Shown: positions 55,271 to 63,759, counted from the stretch's first letter. The stretch is 64,000 bases of DNA from Hyphomicrobiales bacterium (GCA_900473415.1 UCLR01000005.1:171679-235678), one strand, 5' to 3'. Translations and numbers: made by a program. Notes: generated by a model not told the origin, from the letters alone.

Positions 55271-56374
55271 TCAGCCGCGCAGCGCTTCCTTCCAGCGGCG
55301 GAAGAAGTCGGCGCGATTCTTCGGCTCCGTGGCCTCCAGCAGGGCGGTGGTGATCGGGATCGGCTTCAGGTTGCCGTTCGCCATCTCGTTGAGCTTGGCG
55401 AGGTTGAGGCCGCTGGTGACGTCGGTGCGGATCGACGGGGCGCCGTTGGCGGCGAGCGCCGACTGTCCGGCGGGCGAGAGCAGGAAGTCGAGGAAGACGC
55501 GGGCGGCGTTGGGATGCGGCGCGCCCTTCGAGATATGGGCGACGCGCGAGAAGGCGGCGGTGTAATCCGAGGTCAGGATGTAGCCGAGCGCCGGGTTCTT
55601 CGCGGCCCATTCGATCGCGTAGGAGGCGATGATGTTGAACGCGAAGACGTGCTCGCCGGAGACGATCTTCTCGCGCATTGCGCCCGAACTGCCGTAGATC
55701 TTGCCGTCGGCCGCTCCGAAGGCGCGCACGAGGTCGAATGTCTCGGGACGGGTCTTGGCGTCGTTGCTGAAAAACAGGAAGCCAGAGCCGCTCTTTTCCG
55801 GATCGAAGGTCGCGAGCTTGCCCTTCAGCGCATCCTTGTTGTCCTTCATGAATGCGAGCAACTCGCCGCGCGTCCGAGGCAGCTTCAGCGAGGCCGTCTG
55901 GGCCTTGTTGTAGAGGATGCCGACCGGCTCCGCCGTCGTCCCGTAGAGCGTGTCGTTGAAGTTCGCCCAGTCCGGCAGCTTGCCGGTCTCCGGCGACTTA
56001 TACGCCTCGGCGAGGCCGCGCTGCACCAGCACCATCTGGAGGTCCATCGCGGAGGTCCAGACCACGTCCGAGCCGACCTGCTTGGCAGCGGCTTCGGAGA
56101 TCACGCGGTTGTAGGCGCCGTTGGTGCCGATGTCGTTGTAGTCGACGCGGATGCCGGGAAATGCGGCCCGGAACGCTTCCACCAGCGGGCGGCCCTGAAC
56201 GTCGTCGGTCGAGGTGTAAATCGATACTACGCCCTCGGTGCGCGCCTTCTCGACGATGTCCTTGTAGTCGGCCGGATAGCCGGAAGGGATGGTCTGGCCC
56301 GCGGCGGGGAGCCCTAAGCTGAGCGCGCCGACGCTGGCCGCGGACCCGAGTACGAACTGGCGACGATTGAGCAT
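55271..56374 (-). CDS. Fe3+-type ABC transporter substrate-binding protein
   Basis: 367 residues, extracellular binding protein of the FbpA/AfuA (IdiA) class. Signal region LNRRQFVLGSAASVGALSLG with an RR pair suggests Tat or Sec export. Then VEKARTEGVVSIYTSTDDVQ and the late HPNAARVFLDFLLSPAGQSA, both standard for the class. The tyrosine pair that binds iron in FbpA is not evident, so a non-iron ligand is likely. It is the first gene of the leftward operon, with a perfect 10-bp palindrome 50 bp upstream of its start. Confidence 0.92.
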   Translation of the reverse strand: MLNRRQFVLGSAASVGALSLGLPAAGQTIPSGYPADYKDIVEKARTEGVVSIYTSTDDVQGRPLVEAFRAAFPGIRVDYNDIGTNGAYNRVISEAAAKQVGSDVVWTSAMDLQMVLVQRGLAEAYKSPETGKLPDWANFNDTLYGTTAEPVGILYNKAQTASLKLPRTRGELLAFMKDNKDALKGKLATFDPEKSGSGFLFFSNDAKTRPETFDLVRAFGAADGKIYGSSGAMREKIVSGEHVFAFNIIASYAIEWAAKNPALGYILTSDYTAAFSRVAHISKGAPHPNAARVFLDFLLSPAGQSALAANGAPSIRTDVTSGLNLAKLNEMANGNLKPIPITTALLEATEPKNRADFFRRWKEALRG

Positions 56375-56423
56375 GGCTATGCCTCCCGATGATTGTTGTT
56401 ATCGGGGCAACTTATCATTGAGA

Positions 56424-56449
56424 TTGGTTTTATCAATATATAAAACCAA
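56424..56449. promoter_or_regulatory. Perfect 10-bp palindrome, candidate GntR operator A
   Basis: TTGGTTTTAT (56424-56433), spacer CAATAT, ATAAAACCAA (56440-56449), exact inverted repeat. It lies in the promoter of the binding-protein gene (start 56374), downstream of the GntR gene's stop (56525). The left arm recurs at 57504. Confidence 0.7.
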
Positions 56450-56524
56450 CTGACTTGATGCAGAATGCCGCGACCTTCCGGAATCCCGGCTCGGATGCGG
56501 ATTTCAGGGGGGCGAGAAAGGATT

Positions 56525-57424
56525 CTAGGTCGGCTCTTGCCGCGGGTGGATGACGGGCGACTTGGATGCCAGCGCGCCGCTCAGATGTCGTCGCATCAGA
56601 TGGGCGGCCTCAAGATTGTCGCCTTTCGCGAGCAGCTCGATGATCTGAAGGTGCTCGAGGCTTTGCAACGAGATGCGCTTGGGGTCGACCTTGAGGCGGT
56701 ACTCAGCGAGGCGGCGGAGCTGGTTCGCCCGCTCCAGCGCCTGGAAGAACATCGGATTGTTAGACATCCGGATGATGGTCTCGTGGAACTCGGCCCCGGC
56801 GGCGGTCATTGCGGCGGGAAGCATGCCCTCGAGGTTCCCGGCCGCGAGCCGCTCCTGCGTCTTCCGGAGCGTAGCGGCAGCGCGCTTGTCGTAGCAGAAA
56901 GTCGGCTCGAGCAGCGCGGCCGGTTCGATCACGGCGCGGAAGCGATAGATGGCCTCAAAGGCCTCCGCGGTCTTGGCGACTTGGCGTAGCTTCCAGCCGT
57001 AGCCCGGCTTCGGCTCGGCCCAGCCTTCAGTGGCGGCCCGGAGAAGCAGCTCCTGGGCCTGGGCTCGGGACAGCCCGTAACGATCGCGGATGGCCTGCTC
57101 GGTTTGGTCGGCACCGATCCTGTCGTGCAGCCAATCCTCGGCGAAGAGGTAATAGGGTTCGTCGGCCATCGGGGCGAGGGGCTCGATCACGCTCTCGCCA
57201 TTGGCACTGGCCACCGGCAGGACGAAGAATCCCCGGTGACGCCTGTTCTCGATCAGCCCCTTGCTCGACAGCAGCGCCAACGCCTCCCGAACGGGCGAGC
57301 GCGAGACGTCGAAGCGCGTGGCCAGCGCCTCCGTTGCCAGGTGCGAGCCGGGTTCGAGCTCGCCCATGCCGATCTGGGCGACGATGTCGTTGGCGATACG
57401 AAGGGCGAGGGGGCTGCTTGCCAT
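56525..57424 (-). CDS. GntR-family transcriptional regulator (FCD type)
   Basis: 299 residues. HTH at about 10-75 (THLATEALATRFDVSR region reads SHLATEALATRFDVSRSPVR), then a longer-than-usual middle segment with a second helical region (IRDRYGLSRAQAQELLLRAA) and an FCD-like C-terminus (GAEFHETIIRMSNNPMFFQA, HLQIIELLAKGD). It lies between the leftward operon and the rightward dehydrogenase gene, and related TTGGTTTTAT repeats flank it on both sides, the expected layout for a local regulator of both. The insert between HTH and FCD is unusual. Effector probably a carboxylic acid. Confidence 0.9.
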   Translation of the reverse strand: MASSPLALRIANDIVAQIGMGELEPGSHLATEALATRFDVSRSPVREALALLSSKGLIENRRHRGFFVLPVASANGESVIEPLAPMADEPYYLFAEDWLHDRIGADQTEQAIRDRYGLSRAQAQELLLRAATEGWAEPKPGYGWKLRQVAKTAEAFEAIYRFRAVIEPAALLEPTFCYDKRAAATLRKTQERLAAGNLEGMLPAAMTAAGAEFHETIIRMSNNPMFFQALERANQLRRLAEYRLKVDPKRISLQSLEHLQIIELLAKGDNLEAAHLMRRHLSGALASKSPVIHPRQEPT

Positions 57425-57502
57425 GCTTGGGCTGCGTGACCGTGATGTTGGACGTCCGAATCTAATACCGAGCCCGATCGGCTAAAGCCATCTTGACCCA
57501 TT

Positions 57503-57530
57503 ATTGGTTTTATAACATGGAATAGCCAAT
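57503..57530. promoter_or_regulatory. Imperfect palindrome, candidate GntR operator B
   Basis: ATTGGTTTTAT (57503-57513) and AATAGCCAAT (57521-57530): outer ATTGG/CCAAT pairs exactly, the inner part is degenerate. It shares its left arm with operator A and lies 34 bp before the dehydrogenase start and 79 bp before the divergent GntR start, so it could control both. Confidence 0.55.
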
Positions 57531-57563
57531 TCCAAGGGCCAGACCGGAAGCGAAGGAAACGTC

Positions 57564-58640
57564 ATGAAGATTCTCGTCCTGCCGTGCGACGGCATCGGGC
57601 CGGAGATCGTTGCGGCATCGATCGATGTCCTCGAGGTCGCCAGCGACAAGTTCGGTCTCGGTCTCGCCTTCGACTATGACGACGTCGGTTTCAAGAGTCT
57701 CGAGAAGTACGGCACCACGCTGCGCGAGAGCGTGCTGGACAAGGCCCGCGCTGAATATGACGGGGTGATCTTGGGCACCCAGTCTCATGCCGACTATCCA
57801 GCCCCGGAAAAGGGCGGCCGCAACGTGTCGGCCGGCTTCCGGGTCGGGCTCGATCTCTACGCCAACGTTAGGCCTGCACGTACGCGCCCCTTCATCGAAT
57901 CCAACATGAAGCCCGGCAAGACGATGGACCTCGTCATCATGCGCGAGGCGACCGAGGGGTTCTATCCCGACCGCAACATGCATCTCGGCTGGGCCGAGCT
58001 GATGCCGTCGCCGGACATGGCGATATCGCTGCGCAAGATCACGGCGCACTGTTCGAACCGGATCGCCCGACGAGCCTTCGAACTGGCTGCCAAGCGCCGC
58101 AAGAAGGTGACCGCCGTCCACAAGGTGAACAGCTTCCACCAGACCGACGGTTTGTTTCTGCGCGAGGTCCGCAAGGTGGCGCAGGAGTTCCCCGACGTCC
58201 AGCTCGACGACCTCCTGATCGACGCCTCGACCGCGCATCTGGTGCGCAGCCCCGAGCGCTTCGACGTCATCTGCGCGACGAACTTCTACGGCGACATCAT
58301 CTCCGACTTGGCGAGCGAGCTCTCGGGCAGCCTCGGGCTCGCAGGTTCAATGATGGCGAGCGACACCCATTGCTGCGCCCAGGCCCAGCATGGCTCGGCG
58401 CCCGATATCCAGAACCAGGACAAGGCGAACCCGGTCTCGATGATCCTGTCCTGCGGCATGCTCCTGCAGTGGCTCGGCGAGAAGCGCGGCCTCCCGGCCT
58501 TCGAGCAGGCCTTCCACGCCATCGACAAGGCGATCGACGAGGTTCTTACCGACCCGACTTCGCGCACCCCGGACCTTGGTGGCCAGACTGGGACGAAGCG
58601 CTTCGGCCAGCTCGTCGCCGAGACCCTGAAGGCTGCCTGA
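57564..58640 (+). CDS. Isocitrate/isopropylmalate dehydrogenase family enzyme
   Basis: 358-residue NAD(P)-dependent beta-decarboxylating dehydrogenase. DGIGPE near 9, substrate-arginine region LDLYANVRPARTRP near 95, MREATEGFY near 128, catalytic lysine region VHKVNSFH near 190, metal aspartates in TNFYGDIISDLASELSGSLG, and the cofactor loop QHGSAPDI. It oxidises a 2-hydroxy acid with a 3-carboxyl group to the 2-keto acid plus CO2. Partnered with an aconitase-like enzyme in the same regulon it could complete an isocitrate- or isopropylmalate-style sequence; tartrate or a substituted malate are alternatives. GGAAACGTC precedes the ATG. Confidence 0.9.
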   Translation: MKILVLPCDGIGPEIVAASIDVLEVASDKFGLGLAFDYDDVGFKSLEKYGTTLRESVLDKARAEYDGVILGTQSHADYPAPEKGGRNVSAGFRVGLDLYANVRPARTRPFIESNMKPGKTMDLVIMREATEGFYPDRNMHLGWAELMPSPDMAISLRKITAHCSNRIARRAFELAAKRRKKVTAVHKVNSFHQTDGLFLREVRKVAQEFPDVQLDDLLIDASTAHLVRSPERFDVICATNFYGDIISDLASELSGSLGLAGSMMASDTHCCAQAQHGSAPDIQNQDKANPVSMILSCGMLLQWLGEKRGLPAFEQAFHAIDKAIDEVLTDPTSRTPDLGGQTGTKRFGQLVAETLKAA

Positions 58641-58641
58641 G

Positions 58642-59424
58642 ATGTCCGCGATGGTGGAAGGCTTGAAGGCCAAGCTCGGTCCCGCTCCGGCCGAGGTCCG
58701 CACGGCCCTGTCGCGGCACGGCAAGATGCGGGCGGGGATTAACCTCTCGAATTTCCTGCTCGTCTCCAGCCGGACGCCCGACGGTGGCCCGGCTGGGGTA
58801 TCGCCTGACATGGCGGCCGCGCTGGCTGCTTGCCTCGAGCTCCAGCTGGAATACGTCTCCTACGAGAACCCCGGCAAGCTCGCCGATGCTGCCGAGCGCG
58901 ACGAGTGGGATGTCGGGCTGGTCGCGGCCGAGCCGCAACGCGCCGCCGTGATCGACTTCACCGCGGCCTATGCCGAGATCGAGGCGACCTATCTGCTGCC
59001 GCCAGGATCGCCGCTTCGGGAGGTCTCCGAGGTGGACCGGACGGGTCACCGTATCGCGGCCGCGGCCCGCACTGCCTACGGCCTCTGGCTCGAGCGCAAT
59101 GTGCACAAGGCCGAGATGGTCTGGGGCAATGGCTTCGACGAGACCTACAAGCTGTTCATCGACGGGAAGCTCGATGCCCTTGCCGGCCTTCGCCAGAAGC
59201 TGATCGAGGATGAGGCCCGGCTGCCGGGTTCGAAGTTGCTGACGGGCCGCTTCATGTCCGTCCAGCAGGCGATCGGAACACCGAAGATCTCGAGCATCGC
59301 CATCGACTATCTGCGGGCTTTCGTGGAGGCGGCGGTCGAGAGCGGTCTCGTTGCGGAGTTGATCGCGAAGCACGACGTGATCGGCCTGACGGTCGCTTCC
59401 CGGGAGCCGGGTCGGGTTGCTTGA
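58642..59424 (+). CDS. Type-2 periplasmic-binding-protein fold without signal peptide
   Basis: 260 residues, begins MSAMVEGLKAKLGP with no hydrophobic leader, one base after the dehydrogenase stop. Body follows the amino-acid-type SBP pattern: GKMRAGINLSNFLLVSS, VSPDMAAALAACLELQLEYV, WDVGLVAAEPQRAAVIDFT, YAEIEATYLLPPGS. It may be a cytoplasmic ligand-binding or enzyme-like protein, as some soluble SBP-fold proteins are in catabolic clusters. Relationship to the ABC importers is unknown. It is the last gene of the rightward unit. Confidence 0.78.
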   Translation: MSAMVEGLKAKLGPAPAEVRTALSRHGKMRAGINLSNFLLVSSRTPDGGPAGVSPDMAAALAACLELQLEYVSYENPGKLADAAERDEWDVGLVAAEPQRAAVIDFTAAYAEIEATYLLPPGSPLREVSEVDRTGHRIAAAARTAYGLWLERNVHKAEMVWGNGFDETYKLFIDGKLDALAGLRQKLIEDEARLPGSKLLTGRFMSVQQAIGTPKISSIAIDYLRAFVEAAVESGLVAELIAKHDVIGLTVASREPGRVA

Positions 59425-59949
59425 TCCGCTCGACGGATCCCGTTTCACGACAGCACGCAGGCGGATGCGTTTCGCCGGGATCCGCGCCTTGGGCCAAGCG
59501 TCACTCTTCCGGCACGAGTCCGGGTGCCTCCACCCTCAGCGGTTCTCGTAGACGCGCGCCGATCCCGACGTTTCAACCCGGCTAAGTTCCTGGCCATCAG
59601 GAAAGGCTAATCGCGGCAGAGGGGCAATTCCTTCGCATCGGAAGGCATTTAATGTTGATGAAACTCGAAACAAATGCGCATTTCATCAATATTGGATGCC
59701 GCTCCAGAATGCGTTCGCGACAGTGATCGGTCCGACTTTCGCGGCTCCCCCGAGGGGGCTGGCGAAGCGCTCCCCCAGTGGAATTCTGACTCCAAAGCAG
59801 CGCCTCAGTGGAAACGTGTCCCCCTGAGTGGCTTTTTGTCTCTCGCCGGGAATGCCGAGATGGAGCGGGCCTTCCCAGGTAGGGCAGTACCGTCGAGATC
59901 GAAAAGGCCCTGCTCGGGCAGCGGCATCATTGCTCTCATGCGGACACCT
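59425..59949. other. Gene-free region containing a 13-bp inverted repeat
   Basis: 525 bp without a supported gene; long open frames here lack motifs. AATGTTGATGAAA (59651-59663) and TTTCATCAATATT (59681-59693) are an inverted repeat with one mismatch around a 17-base loop, locally AT-rich. It could be an operator, an IS end or a terminator after the binding-fold gene; none can be chosen from sequence alone. Confidence 0.45.
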
Positions 59950-60225
59950 TCAGCGGATTGCGAGGGGGGATCGACGCAGCTTCGGCTTCGCTCCCGTCGC
60001 CGGGCGGAAACCGGCCGCGTAAAGTGCATCGTAAAAGGAATGCGGCTTTCCGGCCTTCAGCAGGATCTCGGCGAATGTCTCGACGGAGAGCACCAAAGCC
60101 GTGTCGCCTGGCACCTTGTTCTTACCGACGAGCTGGAGGTCGCCGCTCCTTCTCCTCTCCAACACTGCGCTGAGTCCATCTCGCGCCCTGCGCACCGTGA
60201 TCGGTACTCTCGCAGCGGAAAGCAC
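59950..60225 (-). CDS. Possible Phd/YefM-like antitoxin or small unknown protein (91 aa)
   Basis: The frame from GTG 60225 gives ARVPITVRRARDGLSAVLER and LVLSVETFAEILLK, which recalls antitoxins of the Phd/YefM type, though the match is weak. The frame continues coherently upstream for about 35 more codons (...LEGATDDQLASKIRDAVADT...) to just after an ATG-AC that is one base out of phase, so an original ATG start may have been lost to a 1-bp deletion. No toxin gene is evident downstream. Low confidence; could be a relic. Confidence 0.4.
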   Translation of the reverse strand: MLSAARVPITVRRARDGLSAVLERRRSGDLQLVGKNKVPGDTALVLSVETFAEILLKAGKPHSFYDALYAAGFRPATGAKPKLRRSPLAIR

Positions 60226-60449
60226 ATCCGCGAGCGCCGTTACGGCGTCTTCTGTGTCGGCTACTGCGTCCCGGATCTTGCTTGCGAGCTGATCGTCCGT
60301 GGCTCCCTCCAGGCGGAGGGGATCATGTCATGGCGCCCGGTTTCGAGTCTAAAGCTCGCCGATGTGCCGCTGTCTCGACCGCCGAAGCTCAACTCCTGAG
60401 AAGCGCGAGTTCCGTGGACATGGGCCCAGCCTAACGGTGGGTCTCATCG

Positions 60450-61274
60450 CTAAGGCTGGGGTGCTTCTGAGATCGCGTTGCTGACGCCGTGCCAGATTTG
60501 GTCCTTGAGCGCTATGAGCGGAGGAGCAGGGATCGTCACGGGCGGCTCGGCTCGCCTGATGCCGCCGATCGTCAGAGTGGCAATATGGATCTCGCCATCG
60601 TTGTAGTAAGGATCGCCTTCGCCGTTCCAACCGAACAAGGTTGGGCCCACTCCGGAGATCTGGAAAAAGCTCTGGACCATGCCGACCTGACTGAGGTCGC
60701 GCATCAGCATGTCACGCTCGGCGTCGATGTCGGGAGCGATGTGGTGCGTCACCTGTCCGGTGTCATGACTGAAGCCGACGCTCCGGTCGAACGTAGCCGA
60801 GCCGAGCCAAATTGGCCGCCCATCGCTTCCCTTCTCCAGGATCATCCAGAAGCGCACATGGTGTCGACGATCCGCGCTCGTGCCCTCAGGCTTTTCGAAT
60901 GCGAGCTGTTCTTTCTTTCCGTCGTAGTACAGGGGACTGACTGGCGCCTGATGATAGGGACGGTCGAGTACCACGCTGCCGATAATCTCGATGCTCGTCC
61001 GCAACGTGATCGGGTCGGCCGGGTACCAGCCTGCCGCTTGCATGGCGCGGAGCCCATCGTCCCTGCTGCCGACGAACCCGACATTGAGCGCATCGCCCGG
61101 GATACCGCCTGCGGTCCGGGTCACCATGGGCAGGGATGCGAGGCCCGGCTCATGTTCATGGTGACGCCACAGGAGGGGCAAGATCAAATAGGCAAGCAGC
61201 AGATAGCTGACGAGCGCACCGGCCAGGACTATCCACCACCGTCGCCTGCTTGCGATCCGTCGCATTCCTGACAT
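60450..61274 (-). CDS. LssY C-terminal-domain membrane-anchored protein
   Basis: 274 residues. One TM helix at about 13-35 (WWIVLAGALVSYLLLAYLIL), then the LssY_C domain, whose conserved run is DALNVGFVGSRDDGLRAMQA, AAGWYPADPITLRTSIEI, HHVRFWMILEK and SATFDRSVGFSHDTGQVTHH. The domain is widespread, often next to PAP2 phosphatases, and its biochemical role is unknown. ATG 61274 (MSGMRRIASRR) places the TM helix correctly; longer frames run into unrelated DNA. Confidence 0.87.
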   Translation of the reverse strand: MSGMRRIASRRRWWIVLAGALVSYLLLAYLILPLLWRHHEHEPGLASLPMVTRTAGGIPGDALNVGFVGSRDDGLRAMQAAGWYPADPITLRTSIEIIGSVVLDRPYHQAPVSPLYYDGKKEQLAFEKPEGTSADRRHHVRFWMILEKGSDGRPIWLGSATFDRSVGFSHDTGQVTHHIAPDIDAERDMLMRDLSQVGMVQSFFQISGVGPTLFGWNGEGDPYYNDGEIHIATLTIGGIRRAEPPVTIPAPPLIALKDQIWHGVSNAISEAPQP

Positions 61275-61658
61275 TGACCCGATCGCAGCCTCCGCATTGT
61301 GCAGGGCGGCCGGAGTGGTTTCGTAGCGGCCCGCGTCCGACCACAGCCTGCCCGTAGCCGGTCGCGTCGCGCGCGCACGCCGCCGCGCGCCCGCAGGGCA
61401 GCCTCCCGCTCCCGACAACGCCTTAGAATTCGCCAAAATGACGAAACGTCAACGAAGTATAAATGTAATGATAAGTGTTTATTGAAATCAATTCTTCGGC
61501 TAATCTTTGGTCTCGCGCCGATTGTTCGCTTTGCCCCTGCCGTCTTATTGTCGCGAGCAGGGGCAGACGTTTGCGCACGTCGGGCGCTCGCGGCCTGGAG
61601 AAAAAGAGAGGGCTGCAAGAGGCCACAGGCTCTGTCGCGCCTTTCCTCGCCCTCAATG
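61275..61658. other. Intergenic region with small palindrome upstream of LssY_C gene
   Basis: 384 bp without a supported gene. A local AT-rich patch (about 61430-61500) suits a promoter for the leftward LssY_C gene. TGACGAAACGTCA (61439-61451) is a perfect palindrome with a three-base centre. Confidence 0.45.
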
Positions 61659-62054
61659 TTACCTGCCCGTTTTAGAGCGCGCCAGCGCGAAGCGCCCCGG
61701 TCCCGTGGCGAATATCACCAGCAGCCCGCCGGCGATCGCCAGATCCTTCTCGAAATGCAGGAGCTGGTTGCCGTCGGAGAGCGCGGTATGGAACAGCACT
61801 GCCGTGACGACGCAGAAGCCGGCTAGCGCCAGCGCCGCATAGCGGCTGCCCCAACCGATGACGAGCAGCAGCCCTCTGCCCAGTTCCAGTCCGATCGCGG
61901 CCGGCAGCAGCACACCCGGCACGCCGAAGCGTTCCATGTAAGCGATGGACTGCCCGACATGGGAGAGCTTGACCCAGGCCTCATGCAGGAACAGCGCGGC
62001 GATCAGCAGGCGGCCAAGCAGGGCCGCTCCGTCGAGGATGATCGGTGGTGACAT
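61659..62054 (-). CDS. DoxX-family membrane protein
   Basis: 131 residues, four hydrophobic helices, beginning LLGRLLIAALFLHEAWVKLS and containing FGVPGVLLPAAIGLELGRGL. DoxX proteins are small integral membrane proteins linked to redox or quinone processes. ATG 62054 has GAGGAGA ten bases upstream; longer frames overlap the SDR gene. It follows the SDR gene in one transcript. Confidence 0.88.
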   Translation of the reverse strand: MSPPIILDGAALLGRLLIAALFLHEAWVKLSHVGQSIAYMERFGVPGVLLPAAIGLELGRGLLLVIGWGSRYAALALAGFCVVTAVLFHTALSDGNQLLHFEKDLAIAGGLLVIFATGPGRFALARSKTGR

Positions 62055-62856
62055 GACGGTCTCCTCGAAGGAGCGGCGCGTCGCGAGAGGCAGCCTCAGT
62101 TGGTCTTGGGCGCGGCGGCGATAGCTTTCTCGAGATCCTCGCGTTCCTCGCAGCCGGCTGGGCAGAGCTTCGCCAGGAGCGCAAGATTGTCCTGGGCCCG
62201 ATGAGGGCCGCATCCACCAGATCTTCGCTGCGCATCACGATCTCACTGGGCAGATGCTCGAGCGGCCGCCCCGCGATTGCCCAGAAATCGGTGGCGGTGG
62301 CGCCGGGCAACACGACCTGTACGGTGACGCCGGTGCCCGCCAGCTCGTGCGGAAGGTTCTGGCTGAAGACGAGGACGAAGGCCTTGCTGCCACCATAGAC
62401 GCCGTTCAGGGCCTCCGGATTGATAGCGACGATCGAGGCGATGTTGATGATTGTCCCCGCGCCCCGCGTGACAAACTGCGGGACGACGGCGTAGGTCAGG
62501 CGGGTCAGGGCCGTGACGTTGAGCGCGATCAGCGACGCCATCTGGTCGACGTCAGAATCGAGCAGCGTCAATGCTCCGCCAAGACCCGCATTGTTGACGA
62601 GCAGGGTGACGTCCGGCGTCTCCCGCAGGAACGCTTCGACGCGTGCAAGGTCCGATGCATCCGCGAGATCGGCGGGGAGGATATACACCTTGCGCCCGGT
62701 CCTGGCGCCGATCCGTTCGGCAACATCGGCGAGCTTGTCGGCGCTGCGCGCAACCAGCACAAGATCATAGCCCCGTTCGGCCAGCCGGTCGGCATAGACC
62801 GCTCCGATACCGCTCGATGCACCGGTGACGACGGCTGTCCCAATTGTGTCTGACAT
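61981..62856 (-). CDS. Short-chain dehydrogenase/reductase, C-terminus apparently frameshifted
   Basis: The N-terminal ~225 residues are a classical SDR: VVTGASSGIGAVYADRL, LVNNAGLGG, IINIASIVA, and YGGSK as the Tyr-Lys pair. After VDAAL (near 62205) this frame gives an unrelated Arg/Pro-rich tail to 61981, overlapping the DoxX start. One base away the frame reads RAQDNLALLAKLCPAGCEER to a TGA at 62096, a more plausible end. A 1-bp indel near 62205 (real or a sequencing artefact) is the simplest account. If so, the gene is 62096-62856. Substrate unknown. Confidence 0.78.
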   Translation of the reverse strand: MSDTIGTAVVTGASSGIGAVYADRLAERGYDLVLVARSADKLADVAERIGARTGRKVYILPADLADASDLARVEAFLRETPDVTLLVNNAGLGGALTLLDSDVDQMASLIALNVTALTRLTYAVVPQFVTRGAGTIINIASIVAINPEALNGVYGGSKAFVLVFSQNLPHELAGTGVTVQVVLPGATATDFWAIAGRPLEHLPSEIVMRSEDLVDAALIGPRTILRSWRSSAQPAARNARISRKLSPPRPRPTEAASRDAPLLRGDRHVTTDHPRRSGPAWPPADRRAVPA

Positions 62857-63333
62857 CGTTATGGCTCGTCATCATCTGCGACGCGCCGCGCTATCGCGAC
62901 GCTTGGTGATGGCGAGGAAGTTATTGGTGCTGGAGCCCCCGCGGCAGCTCGCGAGAATGAAAGCCTGCCTCTCGAATAGCTGATGCTGCGGTCCCGGCGA
63001 TAGGTCAGAGTCGCGTCACAACGACCACTCCGCGTCTTAGCCGCGGATTTCTGCTTTTGAGCAATGCTGCAATGTCCGCAGCTGGCGCATATGGGGAGGT
63101 CCGGCATTGGAGCGAAAGCCTGCTTGCCATACGGAATACGTCGCGGCATTCCGCCTGACGCGACCAGTCCGGGTCATGCCTGGAAGCTCAAGGTCGGGCC
63201 GAAACCGGGCTATCGCATGCCCGGTGGTCCCGTTCTGTAGCCCGCCGCACAGGGTGCGGCGGACTCCGCTCTCATCGAGGCGCACTTTGGGTAGAATCTG
63301 ACCAAACCTCGGGAGCGCCTACAACACTCATCT
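62857..63333. other. Intergenic region, no gene recognised
   Basis: 477 bp between the SDR start and the phosphoesterase remnant. Both strands have short open frames, none with motifs or good ribosome-binding sites. It should contain the SDR promoter; nothing else could be identified. Confidence 0.5.
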
Positions 63334-63612
63334 GTGGCGGTCGTCAGCCACCATGCTCCGCACCCCAGCTCGGTCCAGGTACGGTTTCGCGGGGATCCGC
63401 TTGCGCCAGCCTTCGTCTCCGACCTCTCGCCGGTCATCGAGAGGTTCCAGCCCGAGCTATGGATCCACGGCCACGACCATGCTTCTCACGACTACCGGAT
63501 CGGCCGGACGCGGGTCCTCAGCAATCAGGCTGGATACCTTCGGCGCAACGGCAGTCGGGAGAATCCGGCCTTTGACCCGGGGCTGATCGTCGAGGTCGGC
63601 CGAGCAGACTGA
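63334..63612 (+). pseudogene. Calcineurin-like phosphoesterase C-terminal remnant
   Basis: The open frame carries only the end of a metallophosphoesterase: VVSHHAPHPSSVQVRF (GHH-type motif), SPVIERFQPELWIHGHDHAS (final GHxH motif) and SNQAGYL, then the stop. The N-terminal metal motifs (DxH, GDxxD, GNHE) are missing upstream, so it is truncated by about two thirds. Nothing adjacent shows what removed it. Not expected to be active. Confidence 0.75.
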
Positions 63613-63759
63613 ATCCGCGCCGCTGGGAACGCCGCCGGGAGCATCCGGCACCGGTGGAACGGATGGCCCAATGGTGTTCGAACGCCTCCCTCGCGGCTGT
63701 TCCATAACGTCCCACGCGCATGAACCGTCCCCCGGAATCCCAGGACAGAGGAGTTGTCG

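Noticed and set aside
55271..56374. Ferric-iron importer as a firm call
   Set aside because: The family is Fe3+-type, but the iron-binding tyrosine pair was not evident and the operon is organic-acid themed, so iron specificity is not claimed.
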